Part shown: piece after piece, positions 24,878-33,833 of the stretch
Numbering within the stretch: position 1 is the first letter of the stretch
Layout: each line of letters opens with the position of its first letter
Origin: Longilinea sp964536805
GTDB taxonomy: Bacteria; Chloroflexota; Anaerolineae; Anaerolineales; Anaerolineaceae
Assembly: GCA_964536805.1 (NCBI GenBank)
Contig: CAZHYQ010000003.1
Span: forward strand, 124,001 to 188,000
Reading direction: 5' to 3'
DNA length: 64,000 nt
Notes under the pieces: generated by a model
Database searches by the model: none
Seen by the model: the letters and a program-made list of their open reading frames with translations, nothing else
What the model was told of the DNA's origin: nothing
Position numbers and translations under genes: made by a program

Positions 24878-27105
24878 CCAGTTTGCGTCCAGCCCAGGCG
24901 GAAATTGTCAACTATCAGAACGGGAAAATGGGGGTTTCTGCCGTTCCTGGCAGCGGAAAAACCTTTACCCTATCCTGGCTTGCAGCCCGCTTGATTGAAC
25001 AGGCCGATTTGTTTGATGACCAGGAAATCCTGATTGTCACTTTGGTCAATTCTGCGGTGGATAATTTTTCCAGCCGCATTTCCGGCTTCCTTCGGGAAAA
25101 AAACCTGATACCTAACCTGGGTTACCGTGTCCGCACGCTGCACGGATTGGCTCACGATATCGTGCGCGAACGGCCTGACCTGGTCGGACTTTCGGACCGC
25201 TTTACCATCGTCGATGAGCGCGAGTCACTGGAAATAATGGATGTCGCCGTAACCAGTTGGCTGCGCAGTCACCCGGAATTCATCACCGAGTGGACTTCCG
25301 CGGATGTCGATTTGGCGGAAAACCGCAGTTTGCAAAAACAATGGCCCGATTTGATTAACAGCCTGGCGCGCAGTTTCATCCGGCAGGCCAAAGATTTGCA
25401 AATTCTCCCGGACGAATTGGCACGAAGGATTAAAGAACTCCGGCAGCCGCATCCCTTGCTTTTATTAGGAACGGATATCTACACCGATTATCAACGGTCG
25501 CTCAATTACCGCAGTGCGGTTGATTTTTCCGATTTGATCCGCCTGGCACTTCAGGCTATCCAGGCCGATGGCGATTATGGAAAGCGCTTGCACTACCGCT
25601 GGCCTTTCATTCTCGAGGATGAGGCACAAGACAGCAGCAGCCTACAGGAAGAGATTTTGCGGCTCTTGGTTGGGCCAGAAGGCAATTGGGTGCGGGTGGG
25701 CGACCCGAATCAGGCGATTTTTGAAACCTTTACCACTGCCAGCCCCAGGTTCTTGCGCAATTTCCTGCAGGAGCCTGGCGTGATAGCCCGCAGTTTGCCG
25801 AACTCTGGACGGTCCACCCGGACGATTATCAATCTCGCTAACTCTCTCATACAATGGACCAACCATGCCCATCCCGTAACCGAATTGCGTGACGCACTTA
25901 CAAAACCCCTCATTCAGCCCACGCCGCCTGGCGATCCACAAGCTAATCCGCCGGATGATCCTGCGGGGATATTCATTATGCCGCAAGGCTATGAGGCTGA
26001 AAAAGAGATTGAGGCAGTGGTTAAGTCACTCAAACGCTGGCTGCCTGAGCATGCGGATCGGACAGTTGCCGTGCTCACCTCACGCAACGAACGCGGCGCA
26101 AGAATTGTCGAGGAACTCAAGCGGAATAATCTGCCGTATGTTGAACTGCTTCAAAGCAGCCAATCGACCCGCTACACGGCAGATATTCTAGCGGCGTGCC
26201 TGCGAAGCCTCGCCGATCCCGGGTCAAATTCAAAGTTGCAGGATGTGATAAAACGCCTAGGCCGGATTGCGGCCGGGGATGATAAATCGACAGCGGATTT
26301 TTACCGAGGTGCAGTTGCGGTTTTGGAACGCTGCCAGCGTCTTGAAGAATATCTGGCGCCGTTTCCAGATGCTGACTGGCTGGCCGGTTTGCCCGATGAC
26401 ATGCTTTCTGAAGGGGTACGGCAGATTCTTTTAGCCAGCCGGGAGCAAATCGTCCGATGGCAAAAAGCTTCACTGCTGCCTGTAGACCAACTGTTATTGA
26501 CCATCAGCCAGGAATTATTTACCAATCCATCCGACCTGGCGCTGGCACATAAACTGGCACTATTGCTTGAACGCGCAGCCGGCAATCATCCCGAATGGCA
26601 ATTGACCGAGTTTGCTGAAGAATTATCCACCGTGGCACGCAACGAACGCCGCCTGCCCGGTTTCAGCGAGGAGGATACCGGGTTTGATCCGGAACGGTAC
26701 AAAGGCAGCGTGGTGGTCGCAACCCTTCACAAAGCCAAAGGCTTGGAATGGGATCGCGTTTATCTGCTTTCGGCCAATAATTATGACTTTCCCTCCATGC
26801 AACCCTATGACAGCTACATCTCCGAGAAGTGGTTTGTAAGGGATCATCTTAACCTGGAAGCTGAAGCGTTGTCGCGGCTCAAGGCGCTGGCAGAGAACGA
26901 CCTGGAAGGCGTGTACCTTGAAGATGGCCCAGCCACCCAGGCGGCACGCCTTGATTATTCGGCGGAACGCTTGCGTGTTTTGTATGTCGGCATCACGCGG
27001 GCGAAACGCGAATTGGTGGTGACCTGGAATACCGGCCGGCGCGGCGAATCACAGCAGGCCTTGCCAATTCTCGCCTTGCAATCCGGCTGGAAAGGAAATG
27101 AGTGA
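24874..27105 (+). CDS. UvrD/PcrA-family DNA helicase
   Basis: A 743-residue SF1A helicase with a complete motif set: Walker A AVPGSGKT (23-30), DEAQD (about 249-253), VGDPNQAIF, NSGRSTRTI, TLHKAKGLEWDRVYLL, and LYVGITRAKRELVV. It unwinds DNA with 3'-5' polarity by family precedent. No nuclease domain is attached, unlike AddA or RecB. Its start and stop overlap the genes on each side, so it is translated with the AddB-like protein and the Fe-S nuclease, probably as one complex. Confidence 0.92.
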   Translation: MTSLRPAQAEIVNYQNGKMGVSAVPGSGKTFTLSWLAARLIEQADLFDDQEILIVTLVNSAVDNFSSRISGFLREKNLIPNLGYRVRTLHGLAHDIVRERPDLVGLSDRFTIVDERESLEIMDVAVTSWLRSHPEFITEWTSADVDLAENRSLQKQWPDLINSLARSFIRQAKDLQILPDELARRIKELRQPHPLLLLGTDIYTDYQRSLNYRSAVDFSDLIRLALQAIQADGDYGKRLHYRWPFILEDEAQDSSSLQEEILRLLVGPEGNWVRVGDPNQAIFETFTTASPRFLRNFLQEPGVIARSLPNSGRSTRTIINLANSLIQWTNHAHPVTELRDALTKPLIQPTPPGDPQANPPDDPAGIFIMPQGYEAEKEIEAVVKSLKRWLPEHADRTVAVLTSRNERGARIVEELKRNNLPYVELLQSSQSTRYTADILAACLRSLADPGSNSKLQDVIKRLGRIAAGDDKSTADFYRGAVAVLERCQRLEEYLAPFPDADWLAGLPDDMLSEGVRQILLASREQIVRWQKASLLPVDQLLLTISQELFTNPSDLALAHKLALLLERAAGNHPEWQLTEFAEELSTVARNERRLPGFSEEDTGFDPERYKGSVVVATLHKAKGLEWDRVYLLSANNYDFPSMQPYDSYISEKWFVRDHLNLEAEALSRLKALAENDLEGVYLEDGPATQAARLDYSAERLRVLYVGITRAKRELVVTWNTGRRGESQQALPILALQSGWKGNE

Positions 27106-27938
27106 TGCCGATATCCCCGGATTTCACCTTCAGCCAGCATAATCTGCAGGATTATCTGGATTGTCCGCGCCGGTTTCAGTTGCGCTATCTTGAACGGTTG
27201 GCCTGGCCGGCGGTGCTAAGCGAACCGATTTTGGAGCAGGAACGGCGGATTCACCTAGGCGAACGCTTCCATCAGTTGGTCCAGCAGCATCAAATCGGGC
27301 TGCCCAACGAGACTTTGGAAGCCATGGCTGCCACCGACCCTGAATTGCTGACCTGGTGGAATGCTTATCTAAAAGACCTTCCTGTCAATTTACCAGCCGA
27401 ACGGAAAATTGAGTTTACTCTCTCTGCTCCTTTTGCTGGTTTCCGGCTGCTGGCTAAATATGATCTGCTCGCTATTGAACCCGGAAAACGCATCCAGATT
27501 GTGGATTGGAAAACCAACCGCCGGCGGTTATCCGCAGCCATTTTACGGGAACGTGTCCAAACCCGCCTCTATCCTTTCCTCCTCGTTTTGGCAGGAAAAC
27601 ACATGAATGGCGGCATTCCATGGCAACCAGAACAGGTGGAGTTAATCTACTGGTTCACGGCAGAACCGGAAAAACTCCAGCGTTTCACTTATTCTGCTAT
27701 CCAATTCGCGGAGGACGGTAAACTCCTTTCCGCCTGGATTAATGCCATCGCACGCAGCGCCGATCAACCCATGTTAATGACGGCTGATATTGAACATCAG
27801 TGTAAATTGTGCAATTACCGCTCGTTTTGTGATCGCGGCCAGCGCGCCGGTGAATGGGATGGGGAAGAAGTTCCATTTGATTCTACGACTCCATCCATTG
27901 ATTTCGATTTTAACCAGATCGAGGAAATTGAGTTCTAA
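27105..27938 (+). CDS. Fe-S PD-(D/E)XK nuclease, AddB-C/Cas4-like
   Basis: A 277-residue stand-alone RecB-type nuclease. Four cysteines, C20 (LDCPRRF) and C233, C236, C242 (CKLCNYRSFC), match the 4Fe-4S staple of AddB, AdnB and Cas4. Catalytic residues are visible: the GERFHQL histidine, Asp120 (KYDLL), and Asp134-x-Lys136 (VDWKTN). ATG 27105 has AAAGGA upstream; GTG 27102 is also possible. It lies between the helicase and recJ with a 5-base gap. With no cas genes nearby, an AddB-like end-processing role is preferred to Cas4. Confidence 0.85.
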   Translation: MPISPDFTFSQHNLQDYLDCPRRFQLRYLERLAWPAVLSEPILEQERRIHLGERFHQLVQQHQIGLPNETLEAMAATDPELLTWWNAYLKDLPVNLPAERKIEFTLSAPFAGFRLLAKYDLLAIEPGKRIQIVDWKTNRRRLSAAILRERVQTRLYPFLLVLAGKHMNGGIPWQPEQVELIYWFTAEPEKLQRFTYSAIQFAEDGKLLSAWINAIARSADQPMLMTADIEHQCKLCNYRSFCDRGQRAGEWDGEEVPFDSTTPSIDFDFNQIEEIEF

Positions 27939-27943
27939 AAGTT

Positions 27944-30310
27944 ATGGCCGTGAAATACTCATCGGTAGAATGGATCGAGCCATCTCCAATTGAAACGCCG
28001 GATTGGGCGTTACAAATGGCTGGCGGTCAGCCCTTGATCGCAGAAACGCTGATCCGGCGCGGACTGACCTCACCGGAGCAAGCCCGTGCCTTCCTGGACA
28101 GCTCAGCCTATTCACCAGCCGATCCATTTGAGCTGCCGGATATGGAAAAGGCGGTTCTGCGGCTTGAGCAGGCGCTCGTGAAGCAGGAACGCATTGGTGT
28201 TTGGGGAGATTTCGACGTTGATGGTCAAACTTCCACAGCCTTGTTGGTATCCGCGCTGCGCCGCTTGAATGCTGACGTGGTGTACCATGTACCTGTCCGG
28301 GCGCGCGAATCGCATGGCATCCAACTTGACAGTCTGCAGACTTTCATGCAGCAGAATATTCACCTCCTGCTGACCTGCGATACGGGCATCACGGCGCACG
28401 AATCAGTCGACTATGCGCAAGCAATGGGAACAGATGTCATCATTACCGACCACCACAGCCTGCCGGATGTTCTTCCGCGGGCATATGCCCTGGTAAATCC
28501 GCAACGACTGGCTGGGGAGAGTCCCCTCGATTCGCTGTGCGGTGTGGGAACTGCCTTTAAAGTGGTGGAGGAGCTTTTCTCGCGCGCCGGATTGGCCAGC
28601 GATTTAGCCAAATATACCGACCTGGCGGCCTTGGGATCAGTCGCCGATCTGGCTGCCATGCGGGGAGAAACCCGCTTCCTGGTTCAACGCGGCCTCGAGC
28701 AAATGCGCAGCGCTCCCCGTCCAGCCCTGCAGGCCATGTTGACCCTAGCTGGTGTCCAGGGTGCGTACCTGAGCGAATCGCATATCGGTTACCTGCTCGG
28801 TCCGCAACTTAACGCAGTCGGCCGGCTGGATGACGCCAATCCGATCGTTGAATTCCTCATCAGTGACGATCCAACCCTCATCAACGTTACCGCCGCGCGC
28901 CTGGAAGCATTGAATGCACGCAGGAAATTGCTTACCGATCAGGTATTTCAGGCAGCCCAATCCCAAATTGCACAAAATCCAGACTTGCTGCAACAGGCTG
29001 CACTGGTCCTCGTCCATACCGACTGGCCGGCAGGCGTTATCGGGATTGTAGCCAGCCGATTGGTTGAGTTGTATAACTTGCCAACAGTTTTGTTTTCTGC
29101 CCCCGAGGGTCAAGCCGCGCGCGGTTCTGCCCGTTCCATTGACGGCGTGAACATCACCGCCGCGATTGCCGATTGCCGCGACCTGGTTGCTAACTTCGGC
29201 GGACACCCGATGGCTGCCGGGTTGGGCATCATGACTGAAAACATCTCCGCTTTTCAGCGCATGTTGAACAAAGCGATTCTTACTCAGACTGGCGGCAAAT
29301 TGCCAGCAAGGCAATTAATGGTGGATGCCTTCCTTAACCTCGATGACATCAATTTGGGATTGGTTGAGAACCTGGAACGGTTATCGCCGTTTGGACCCAG
29401 CAATCCCCCGCTCACCCTGGCCTGCCGTAACCTGCGTGTGATAAGCGAATCACCAGTTGGGAGAAATGGAGAGCACGTTCAATTAACTGTCGAAGCGCCA
29501 GATGGATCTAGCCGCCGGGTTATTTGGTGGCAAGGCGGCGGGTTGCCCCGCCCCGATGGACGATTTGACCTGGCTTTTACGCTTAGCGCTTCAAACTATC
29601 GTGGTCAGCCGCAGGTACAAATGGCTTGGATGCATGCCCGTCCGGCGGAAACAGAAAAAGCCAGCGAGATGCAAAAAGCACGACTGGATTTTCAAATTAT
29701 TGATTTGCGCAGTATTGAAGACCCTGAAGAAGCTTCCAGCAGGCTATCCGAAAATCCCGGTCGATTGATCTGGACGGAAGGTGATCTGGTCAAAGTTGGC
29801 GGCCTCCCTCGCCACCGCTTGCAGCCGGCTCGAGAATTGACAATCTTCACCAGTCCGCCAGGACCAAAAGAACTAAATGCTGCGATTAACCAGGTAAAAC
29901 CTGAAATTATTACCTTATTTGCCATTTCGCCGTCGAATGATGAACCGGATTCTTTCCTACGCCGGCTGGCCGGTTTAGTTACTTTTGCCTTGAACCGCCG
30001 GGGCGGCCAGACAGATCTGGCAGCGTTAGCCTCAGCCATGGCACAGCGTGAAACAACCATCCAGGCCGGTCTGGATTGGTTGGCGGCGCATGGCGATATT
30101 GGGTATGATGTGGATGATAATGGCTATTTAACCATTTCCAAGGGCGGCCAAGCCGATCCAGCCTCAGCGGATACAGCCATGCGTCGAATATCCATCCTGC
30201 TGGACGAAACTGCCGCATACCGGGCATATTTTCGCCGGGCAGATCCGGCCAGATTATTGGCACATTCCATCACGGAAATAACAAAACAAGGAAAAGCGAG
30301 GAAACCATGA
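27944..30310 (+). CDS. recJ: Single-stranded-DNA exonuclease RecJ
   Basis: A 788-residue DHH-superfamily 5'-3' exonuclease acting in RecF-type recombination and base-excision and mismatch repair. Motif I GDFDVDGQTS (about 87-96), motif II CDTGIT, motif III TDHHSLP, motif IV with LGSVADLA, and the DHHA1 motif GHPMAAG are all present. An OB-fold region follows (about 470-570). The C-terminal roughly 200 residues are an added domain of unclear role. It is 5 bases after the Fe-S nuclease and overlaps the next gene by ATGA. Confidence 0.94.
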   Translation: MAVKYSSVEWIEPSPIETPDWALQMAGGQPLIAETLIRRGLTSPEQARAFLDSSAYSPADPFELPDMEKAVLRLEQALVKQERIGVWGDFDVDGQTSTALLVSALRRLNADVVYHVPVRARESHGIQLDSLQTFMQQNIHLLLTCDTGITAHESVDYAQAMGTDVIITDHHSLPDVLPRAYALVNPQRLAGESPLDSLCGVGTAFKVVEELFSRAGLASDLAKYTDLAALGSVADLAAMRGETRFLVQRGLEQMRSAPRPALQAMLTLAGVQGAYLSESHIGYLLGPQLNAVGRLDDANPIVEFLISDDPTLINVTAARLEALNARRKLLTDQVFQAAQSQIAQNPDLLQQAALVLVHTDWPAGVIGIVASRLVELYNLPTVLFSAPEGQAARGSARSIDGVNITAAIADCRDLVANFGGHPMAAGLGIMTENISAFQRMLNKAILTQTGGKLPARQLMVDAFLNLDDINLGLVENLERLSPFGPSNPPLTLACRNLRVISESPVGRNGEHVQLTVEAPDGSSRRVIWWQGGGLPRPDGRFDLAFTLSASNYRGQPQVQMAWMHARPAETEKASEMQKARLDFQIIDLRSIEDPEEASSRLSENPGRLIWTEGDLVKVGGLPRHRLQPARELTIFTSPPGPKELNAAINQVKPEIITLFAISPSNDEPDSFLRRLAGLVTFALNRRGGQTDLAALASAMAQRETTIQAGLDWLAAHGDIGYDVDDNGYLTISKGGQADPASADTAMRRISILLDETAAYRAYFRRADPARLLAHSITEITKQGKARKP

Positions 30311-31284
30311 AAGACATACTTCGATGGGGGTTTTTGGGAACCGCGCGCATTAGCCGTGCCTTGATTCCGCCTTTACGGGCTTCGAAACGAAACCAGCTGG
30401 CAGCCGTGGCTTCGCGGTCATTGGATAAAGCCCAGGAATTTTCCCGCGAGTGGAAGGTGCCAATTGCTTATGGGAGTTACGAAGCATTGTTGGCTGACCC
30501 CGATATTGACGTCATTTACATTCCTTTACCCAATCACCTGCACGCAGAATGGGTCATTAAAGCTGCCATGGCAGGAAAACATGTCTTGTGTGAAAAACCC
30601 CTGGCACTTTCGACAGCGGAAGTGGATTCAATCATTCAGGCTGCTCAAACCAACCAGGTCCATATCGCCGAAGCATTCATGTACAGGCACCATCCGCAGA
30701 CCCTCAAAGTAAAGGAACTGATTGCTACAGGCAAAATTGGCGAATTGCGTTACATCCAGGGCTCGTTCTCTTTTGTATTGAATCGGTCCGGCGACTACCG
30801 ATGGAACCCTACGGAGGGCGGCGGCAGTCTTTGGGATATCGGATGCTATCCGCTCAGCTACTCGCTACTGGCCGCCGGGGCGGCGCCGGTGGAAGTAAGG
30901 GGTTGGCAGAAGAAATCCGATTCGAGAGTCGATGTCGATTTTATTGGACAACTTCGTTTCGCCAACGGCTTGTTTGCCCAAATTCACAGTTCCTTCGAAT
31001 TGCCTTATTTCACATCCATGGAATTGCGCGGTTCAGAGGGCACCCTTCTGATCCCGGCGCCTTTTAAAATAGCGGATCGGCCTCAAATCATTTTGCAAAG
31101 AGAGAAAGACCAGACCATCCGGGTGAAAGGCAGCGAGCTATACCGCGGCGAGGTTGAGAATATGTCTGATGTAATTCTGGATCATCTTGAGCCGCGGTTG
31201 CCGCTTGAAGAGAGCCGGCATATAATCCGCTGCCTCGAAGCACTCTACCAATCGGCTGAAACCGGTAAATCTGTGAATGTATAA
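30307..31284 (+). CDS. Gfo/Idh/MocA-family oxidoreductase
   Basis: A 325-residue NAD(P)-dependent sugar or cyclitol dehydrogenase. The N-terminal Rossmann fold starts WGFLGTARISRALIPPL, followed by VIYIPLPNHLHAEW and the family motif CEKPLAL (about 98-104). The C-terminal beta-sheet domain has GGGSLWDIGCYPLSY, where the Asp/Tyr region supplies substrate contacts. The substrate is unknown. It overlaps recJ by ATGA, so it ends the repair operon despite an unrelated function. Confidence 0.9.
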   Translation: MKDILRWGFLGTARISRALIPPLRASKRNQLAAVASRSLDKAQEFSREWKVPIAYGSYEALLADPDIDVIYIPLPNHLHAEWVIKAAMAGKHVLCEKPLALSTAEVDSIIQAAQTNQVHIAEAFMYRHHPQTLKVKELIATGKIGELRYIQGSFSFVLNRSGDYRWNPTEGGGSLWDIGCYPLSYSLLAAGAAPVEVRGWQKKSDSRVDVDFIGQLRFANGLFAQIHSSFELPYFTSMELRGSEGTLLIPAPFKIADRPQIILQREKDQTIRVKGSELYRGEVENMSDVILDHLEPRLPLEESRHIIRCLEALYQSAETGKSVNV

Positions 31285-31286
31285 AG

Positions 31287-31328
31287 AAGCTGCCAGAACC
31301 GCTGTTTACGGCTTCTGGCAGCTTTGTA
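31287..31328 (+). terminator. Hairpin terminator after the oxidoreductase
   Basis: AAGCTGCCAGAA at 31287-31298 pairs perfectly with 31313-31324. The T-run after it is short (TTT), so termination may be incomplete. It separates converging transcripts. Confidence 0.6.
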
Positions 31329-31347
31329 AAGACTTTTCGTTACTCGA

Positions 31348-32031
31348 TCAATTGCCGGATGATTGTTTTGGAATTTTTGGCAATAGCCAATCCAGGAATG
31401 CTCCCTGGCTGCGCGTTTGCAACAGCACCCGTCCGGGGCCGTTCAAATCCACCACCAGCCCCTCGCCGCCGAAGAGGGTCGATTTCATTCCTCCAATGGC
31501 GCGGACGCGGAAACCCATTTTCTCAGTGAAGGCGACCAGGTGGCCAGTATCGACGGTATAAGTTTGACCTATGGCCAATTCCATTTCGTGAATTGCGCCG
31601 AAACTGGAAAGTGCCAATGAGCCAGTACCGGTACAGCGCAGCATAATCAAACCCTCGCCGCCGAAGAAGGTCTTCGCGCCTGACCATTTGGTGTCGGTTT
31701 CGACCCCATCGCTGGAAGCAAGATAAGAGCCGGATTGAACAAGCAGCGATTCGCCAGTTAACTCCAGGGTAAAAACATCTCCCGGAAGAGAAGGCGCCAG
31801 CAGTATCTCGCCGCCGGCCGTACCAGCATGAAAAGTATTGACAAAGAACGATTCCCCTCCTAATACCGAACGGGCCAGTGATTTCAACAGTCCGCCCTGC
31901 ATTTTCGTTTCGATGGTCACGCCAGCGCTCATTCCCACCATGGCGCCAGATTCGGCACGCACAGTTTCATTTGCAGCCAGGGTGACCCTGGCAATTGAAT
32001 AAGATGGCCGGTAAAGAACTTCTGTTTGCAT
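31348..32031 (-). CDS. AIM24/TIGR00266-family protein
   Basis: A 227-residue beta-rich protein with the family's three-layered repeats: ESGAMVGMSAGVTIETKMQGG, LARSVLGGESFFVNTFHAG, TFFGGEGLIMLRCTGTG, and a final TLFGGEGLVVDLNGPGRV. Start ATG 32031 follows GGAGG with 5-base spacing; an ATG 12 bases upstream would include that site. Members are widespread in bacteria and fungi (mitochondrial biogenesis factor AIM24 in yeast), but their bacterial role is not settled. Single gene, convergent with the oxidoreductase. Confidence 0.88.
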   Translation of the reverse strand: MQTEVLYRPSYSIARVTLAANETVRAESGAMVGMSAGVTIETKMQGGLLKSLARSVLGGESFFVNTFHAGTAGGEILLAPSLPGDVFTLELTGESLLVQSGSYLASSDGVETDTKWSGAKTFFGGEGLIMLRCTGTGSLALSSFGAIHEMELAIGQTYTVDTGHLVAFTEKMGFRVRAIGGMKSTLFGGEGLVVDLNGPGRVLLQTRSQGAFLDWLLPKIPKQSSGN

Positions 32032-32111
32032 TTTTTCCTCCATTTGGCAATTTCAATGGATTGATTATCCCAAAAGGCAAGCGATTGTTCAAGCGCAATA
32101 TCCAGTTTCCC

Positions 32112-32140
32112 TTGACATATCCACCCACTCGAATAATAAT
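32112..32140 (+). promoter_or_regulatory. Candidate promoter for the 88-residue orphan
   Basis: TTGACA, 17-base spacer, then AATAAT (five of six consensus bases). It would leave a 5' leader of about 200 bases before the ATG at 32347. Nothing else was recognised in the 32044-32346 stretch. Confidence 0.5.
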
Positions 32141-32346
32141 CAATGCAGCATCAGGAATGCTCACGAAATGTGGGCTGGCAACCGGCCTGGAGACGGCAGC
32201 GGTGCCTCGAGACAATAAATCTCGATGCGCGGGAGAAAACTCCCGAAAGATAGTTTCCATTTTTATTTAAGGTTTCGTCTTCAGACTTCCTAAACAACGG
32301 CAGTCATTTTCCTCCTGATGCAACAACCTAAAAAGGAGAAATTGAA

Positions 32347-32613
32347 ATGACGACACATAATTTCACTGAACGGGGATTGCGACTTACGGCTGTAATCTAT
32401 GCCACCAACAAGGAACTGGTTGAATACGTCCGGAAAAATGGCAAATTACCCAGGCATTTTCGTATGGACGGGATGCCTACTGCGATGAGCGTCACCATAA
32501 GACGCCGCGGGGTCGATGTGGTTCTTTCCGAATCCGAACAATTGGTATTTGATGCCATCCTCCGTGAGAAACGGCTGCCCTATGGCGGAGCAATTCTTGT
32601 CGATGAAGCCTGA
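32347..32613 (+). CDS. Small protein of unknown function
   Basis: An 88-residue protein with AAGGAG eight bases before the ATG and a strong terminator after it, so it is likely real. It is basic in the middle (VRKNGKLPRHFRMDG and TIRRRGVDVVL) with a mixed alpha/beta pattern and no cysteine, signal peptide or membrane segment. I do not recognise the family. It stands alone between the AIM24 gene and an SDR gene. Confidence 0.7.
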   Translation: MTTHNFTERGLRLTAVIYATNKELVEYVRKNGKLPRHFRMDGMPTAMSVTIRRRGVDVVLSESEQLVFDAILREKRLPYGGAILVDEA

Positions 32614-32652
32614 TCCATCTTTAGCGCGGATGTAAACCGATTGACAGACAAA

Positions 32653-32700
32653 ATATCCCTTTTCTCGAATGGGAAAAGGGATATCTTATTTTCTATTTTT
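32653..32700 (+). terminator. Terminator after the 88-residue orphan
   Basis: A 12-bp perfect stem, ATATCCCTTTTC with its complement, has an 8-base loop and is followed by a long T-rich tail. Confidence 0.85.
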
Positions 32701-32835
32701 TGGCACAGGGAAAAGAAACCTTAATTGGTGATATGGGTAGCCATTACCTATTCGAGAATCAAAGAATTATCCGTGGTTGGACTCGATAGATCGAATGAAG
32801 ATTGAGAAATCAAAAGGTATTCCAAACACAGATTT

Positions 32836-33621
32836 TTAGCGATTCTTTTTCAATGAGGAGAGAACCATCCTTTTTAGAATTCGCGAGGTGCCACCATACC
32901 TAAAGTAAACGCCGTTTTTCTGGTTTGTCAGGATTTTTTCAACCAGCCAAACCGCCACCTCGTCAAGCGGGCTTGCGATAATTCCTAAAATGCCTTTTAC
33001 CTTTTCCCACTCTGCGGGTTTATCGACATATTGATCTCTGACCATATCGGTAAGCACCATCCCGGGTTGGAGCGAGCCTGTTATTACTTTTGGATGGTTA
33101 ATTTCCTGGGCAAGACACTTATTAAAATAATGCAAACCAGCCTTTGTCATCCCATATACCGATAAACCATTTACACGATTGGTTTTTCCGTTTGCTCCCA
33201 GCCCTTCCACATTGTATACCGCGCCATACCCCTGAGCAAGAAATCCCTGCATTGCTACCTTGGTTCCGTACAATTCTCCAAGCATGTTGGTTTCAACCAC
33301 GGATCTGAGTTCATCTGCAGGAATCTCCCATGGAAGAGCCTGGCGGTTCGAGATTCCGGCATTATTAATCCAAATATCAATAAGCCCAAATTTTTCGCGG
33401 CTTTGCTTCCATAGATCCTTTACCTGATCATAAGAGGAGACATCACACGGGAATCCCGCAATGCGTTCGGAAGGACCTTCCTCCGCCAACCGATTAATGG
33501 ACGCTTTGACAGCATCTTCTTTGCGTCCACTGATCACAACCTGGCAACCCCTCTTCAGGAATTCACGTCCAAGCGCAAGCCCAATTCCCCGAGTGCTTCC
33601 TGTAATCACAACAGTTTTCAT
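32836..33621 (-). CDS. Short-chain dehydrogenase/reductase
   Basis: A 261-residue classical SDR: TGSTRGIG cofactor loop (7-14), NNAG (about 90-93) and the catalytic YGMTK (Tyr-x3-Lys). The usual catalytic Ser position reads NVEGLGANG, a Gly-rich stretch like that of chlorophyll-b-reductase-like (NOL/NYC1) SDRs, so the canonical Ser is not evident. The substrate is unknown; chlorophyll metabolism is not implied by anything else here. Single gene. Confidence 0.88.
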   Translation of the reverse strand: MKTVVITGSTRGIGLALGREFLKRGCQVVISGRKEDAVKASINRLAEEGPSERIAGFPCDVSSYDQVKDLWKQSREKFGLIDIWINNAGISNRQALPWEIPADELRSVVETNMLGELYGTKVAMQGFLAQGYGAVYNVEGLGANGKTNRVNGLSVYGMTKAGLHYFNKCLAQEINHPKVITGSLQPGMVLTDMVRDQYVDKPAEWEKVKGILGIIASPLDEVAVWLVEKILTNQKNGVYFRYGGTSRILKRMVLSSLKKNR

Positions 33622-33698
33622 ATATTTCCTCTAATAGGTCAAATAGCCGTTCACAATTTAGGAGAAGTTTACACCTTTTGCTCATTCCTCATACCAGT

Positions 33699-33727
33699 TT
33701 GCCAAAATGACTTAATTGTGTTAAACT
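33699..33727 (+). promoter_or_regulatory. Promoter of the rpsF operon
   Basis: TTGCCA, 17-base spacer, TAAACT preceded by TGT (extended -10). Transcription would start near 33734, about 100 bases before rpsF, leaving room for the leader structure at 33766-33825. Confidence 0.65.
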
Positions 33728-33765
33728 TACCGGACTTGGTAAGCAACATTGCAATGAAGTTGCTG

Positions 33766-33825
33766 CCTTTCCGCTTCTGGCACACCTACGGTGATTTACC
33801 GGAAGCTATACCCGTGGAAAGGAGG
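33766..33825 (+). promoter_or_regulatory. S6:S18-type autoregulatory mRNA leader
   Basis: CCTTTCC (33766-33772) pairs with GGAAAGG (33816-33822). GCTTCTGG (33773-33780) pairs with CCGGAAGC (33799-33806). A CACC/GGTG hairpin caps the inner stem. Between the two stems, only the 3' side has a bulge, TATACCCGT, containing CCG. Known S6:S18 leaders present a CCG in such an asymmetric bulge to mimic the 16S site. The outer stem overlaps the rpsF ribosome site AGGAGG (33820-33825), so protein binding could block translation. Confidence 0.7.
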
Positions 33826-33833
33826 TTTTCCGA

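Noticed and set aside
27105..27938. Cas4
   Set aside because: The four-Cys nuclease pattern is shared with AddB and AdnB; the tight link with two helicase-like genes and recJ favours repair.
31995..32270. 91-codon plus-strand frame
   Set aside because: Overlaps the start of the AIM24-family gene, contains the promoter at 32112, and has no supporting motif.
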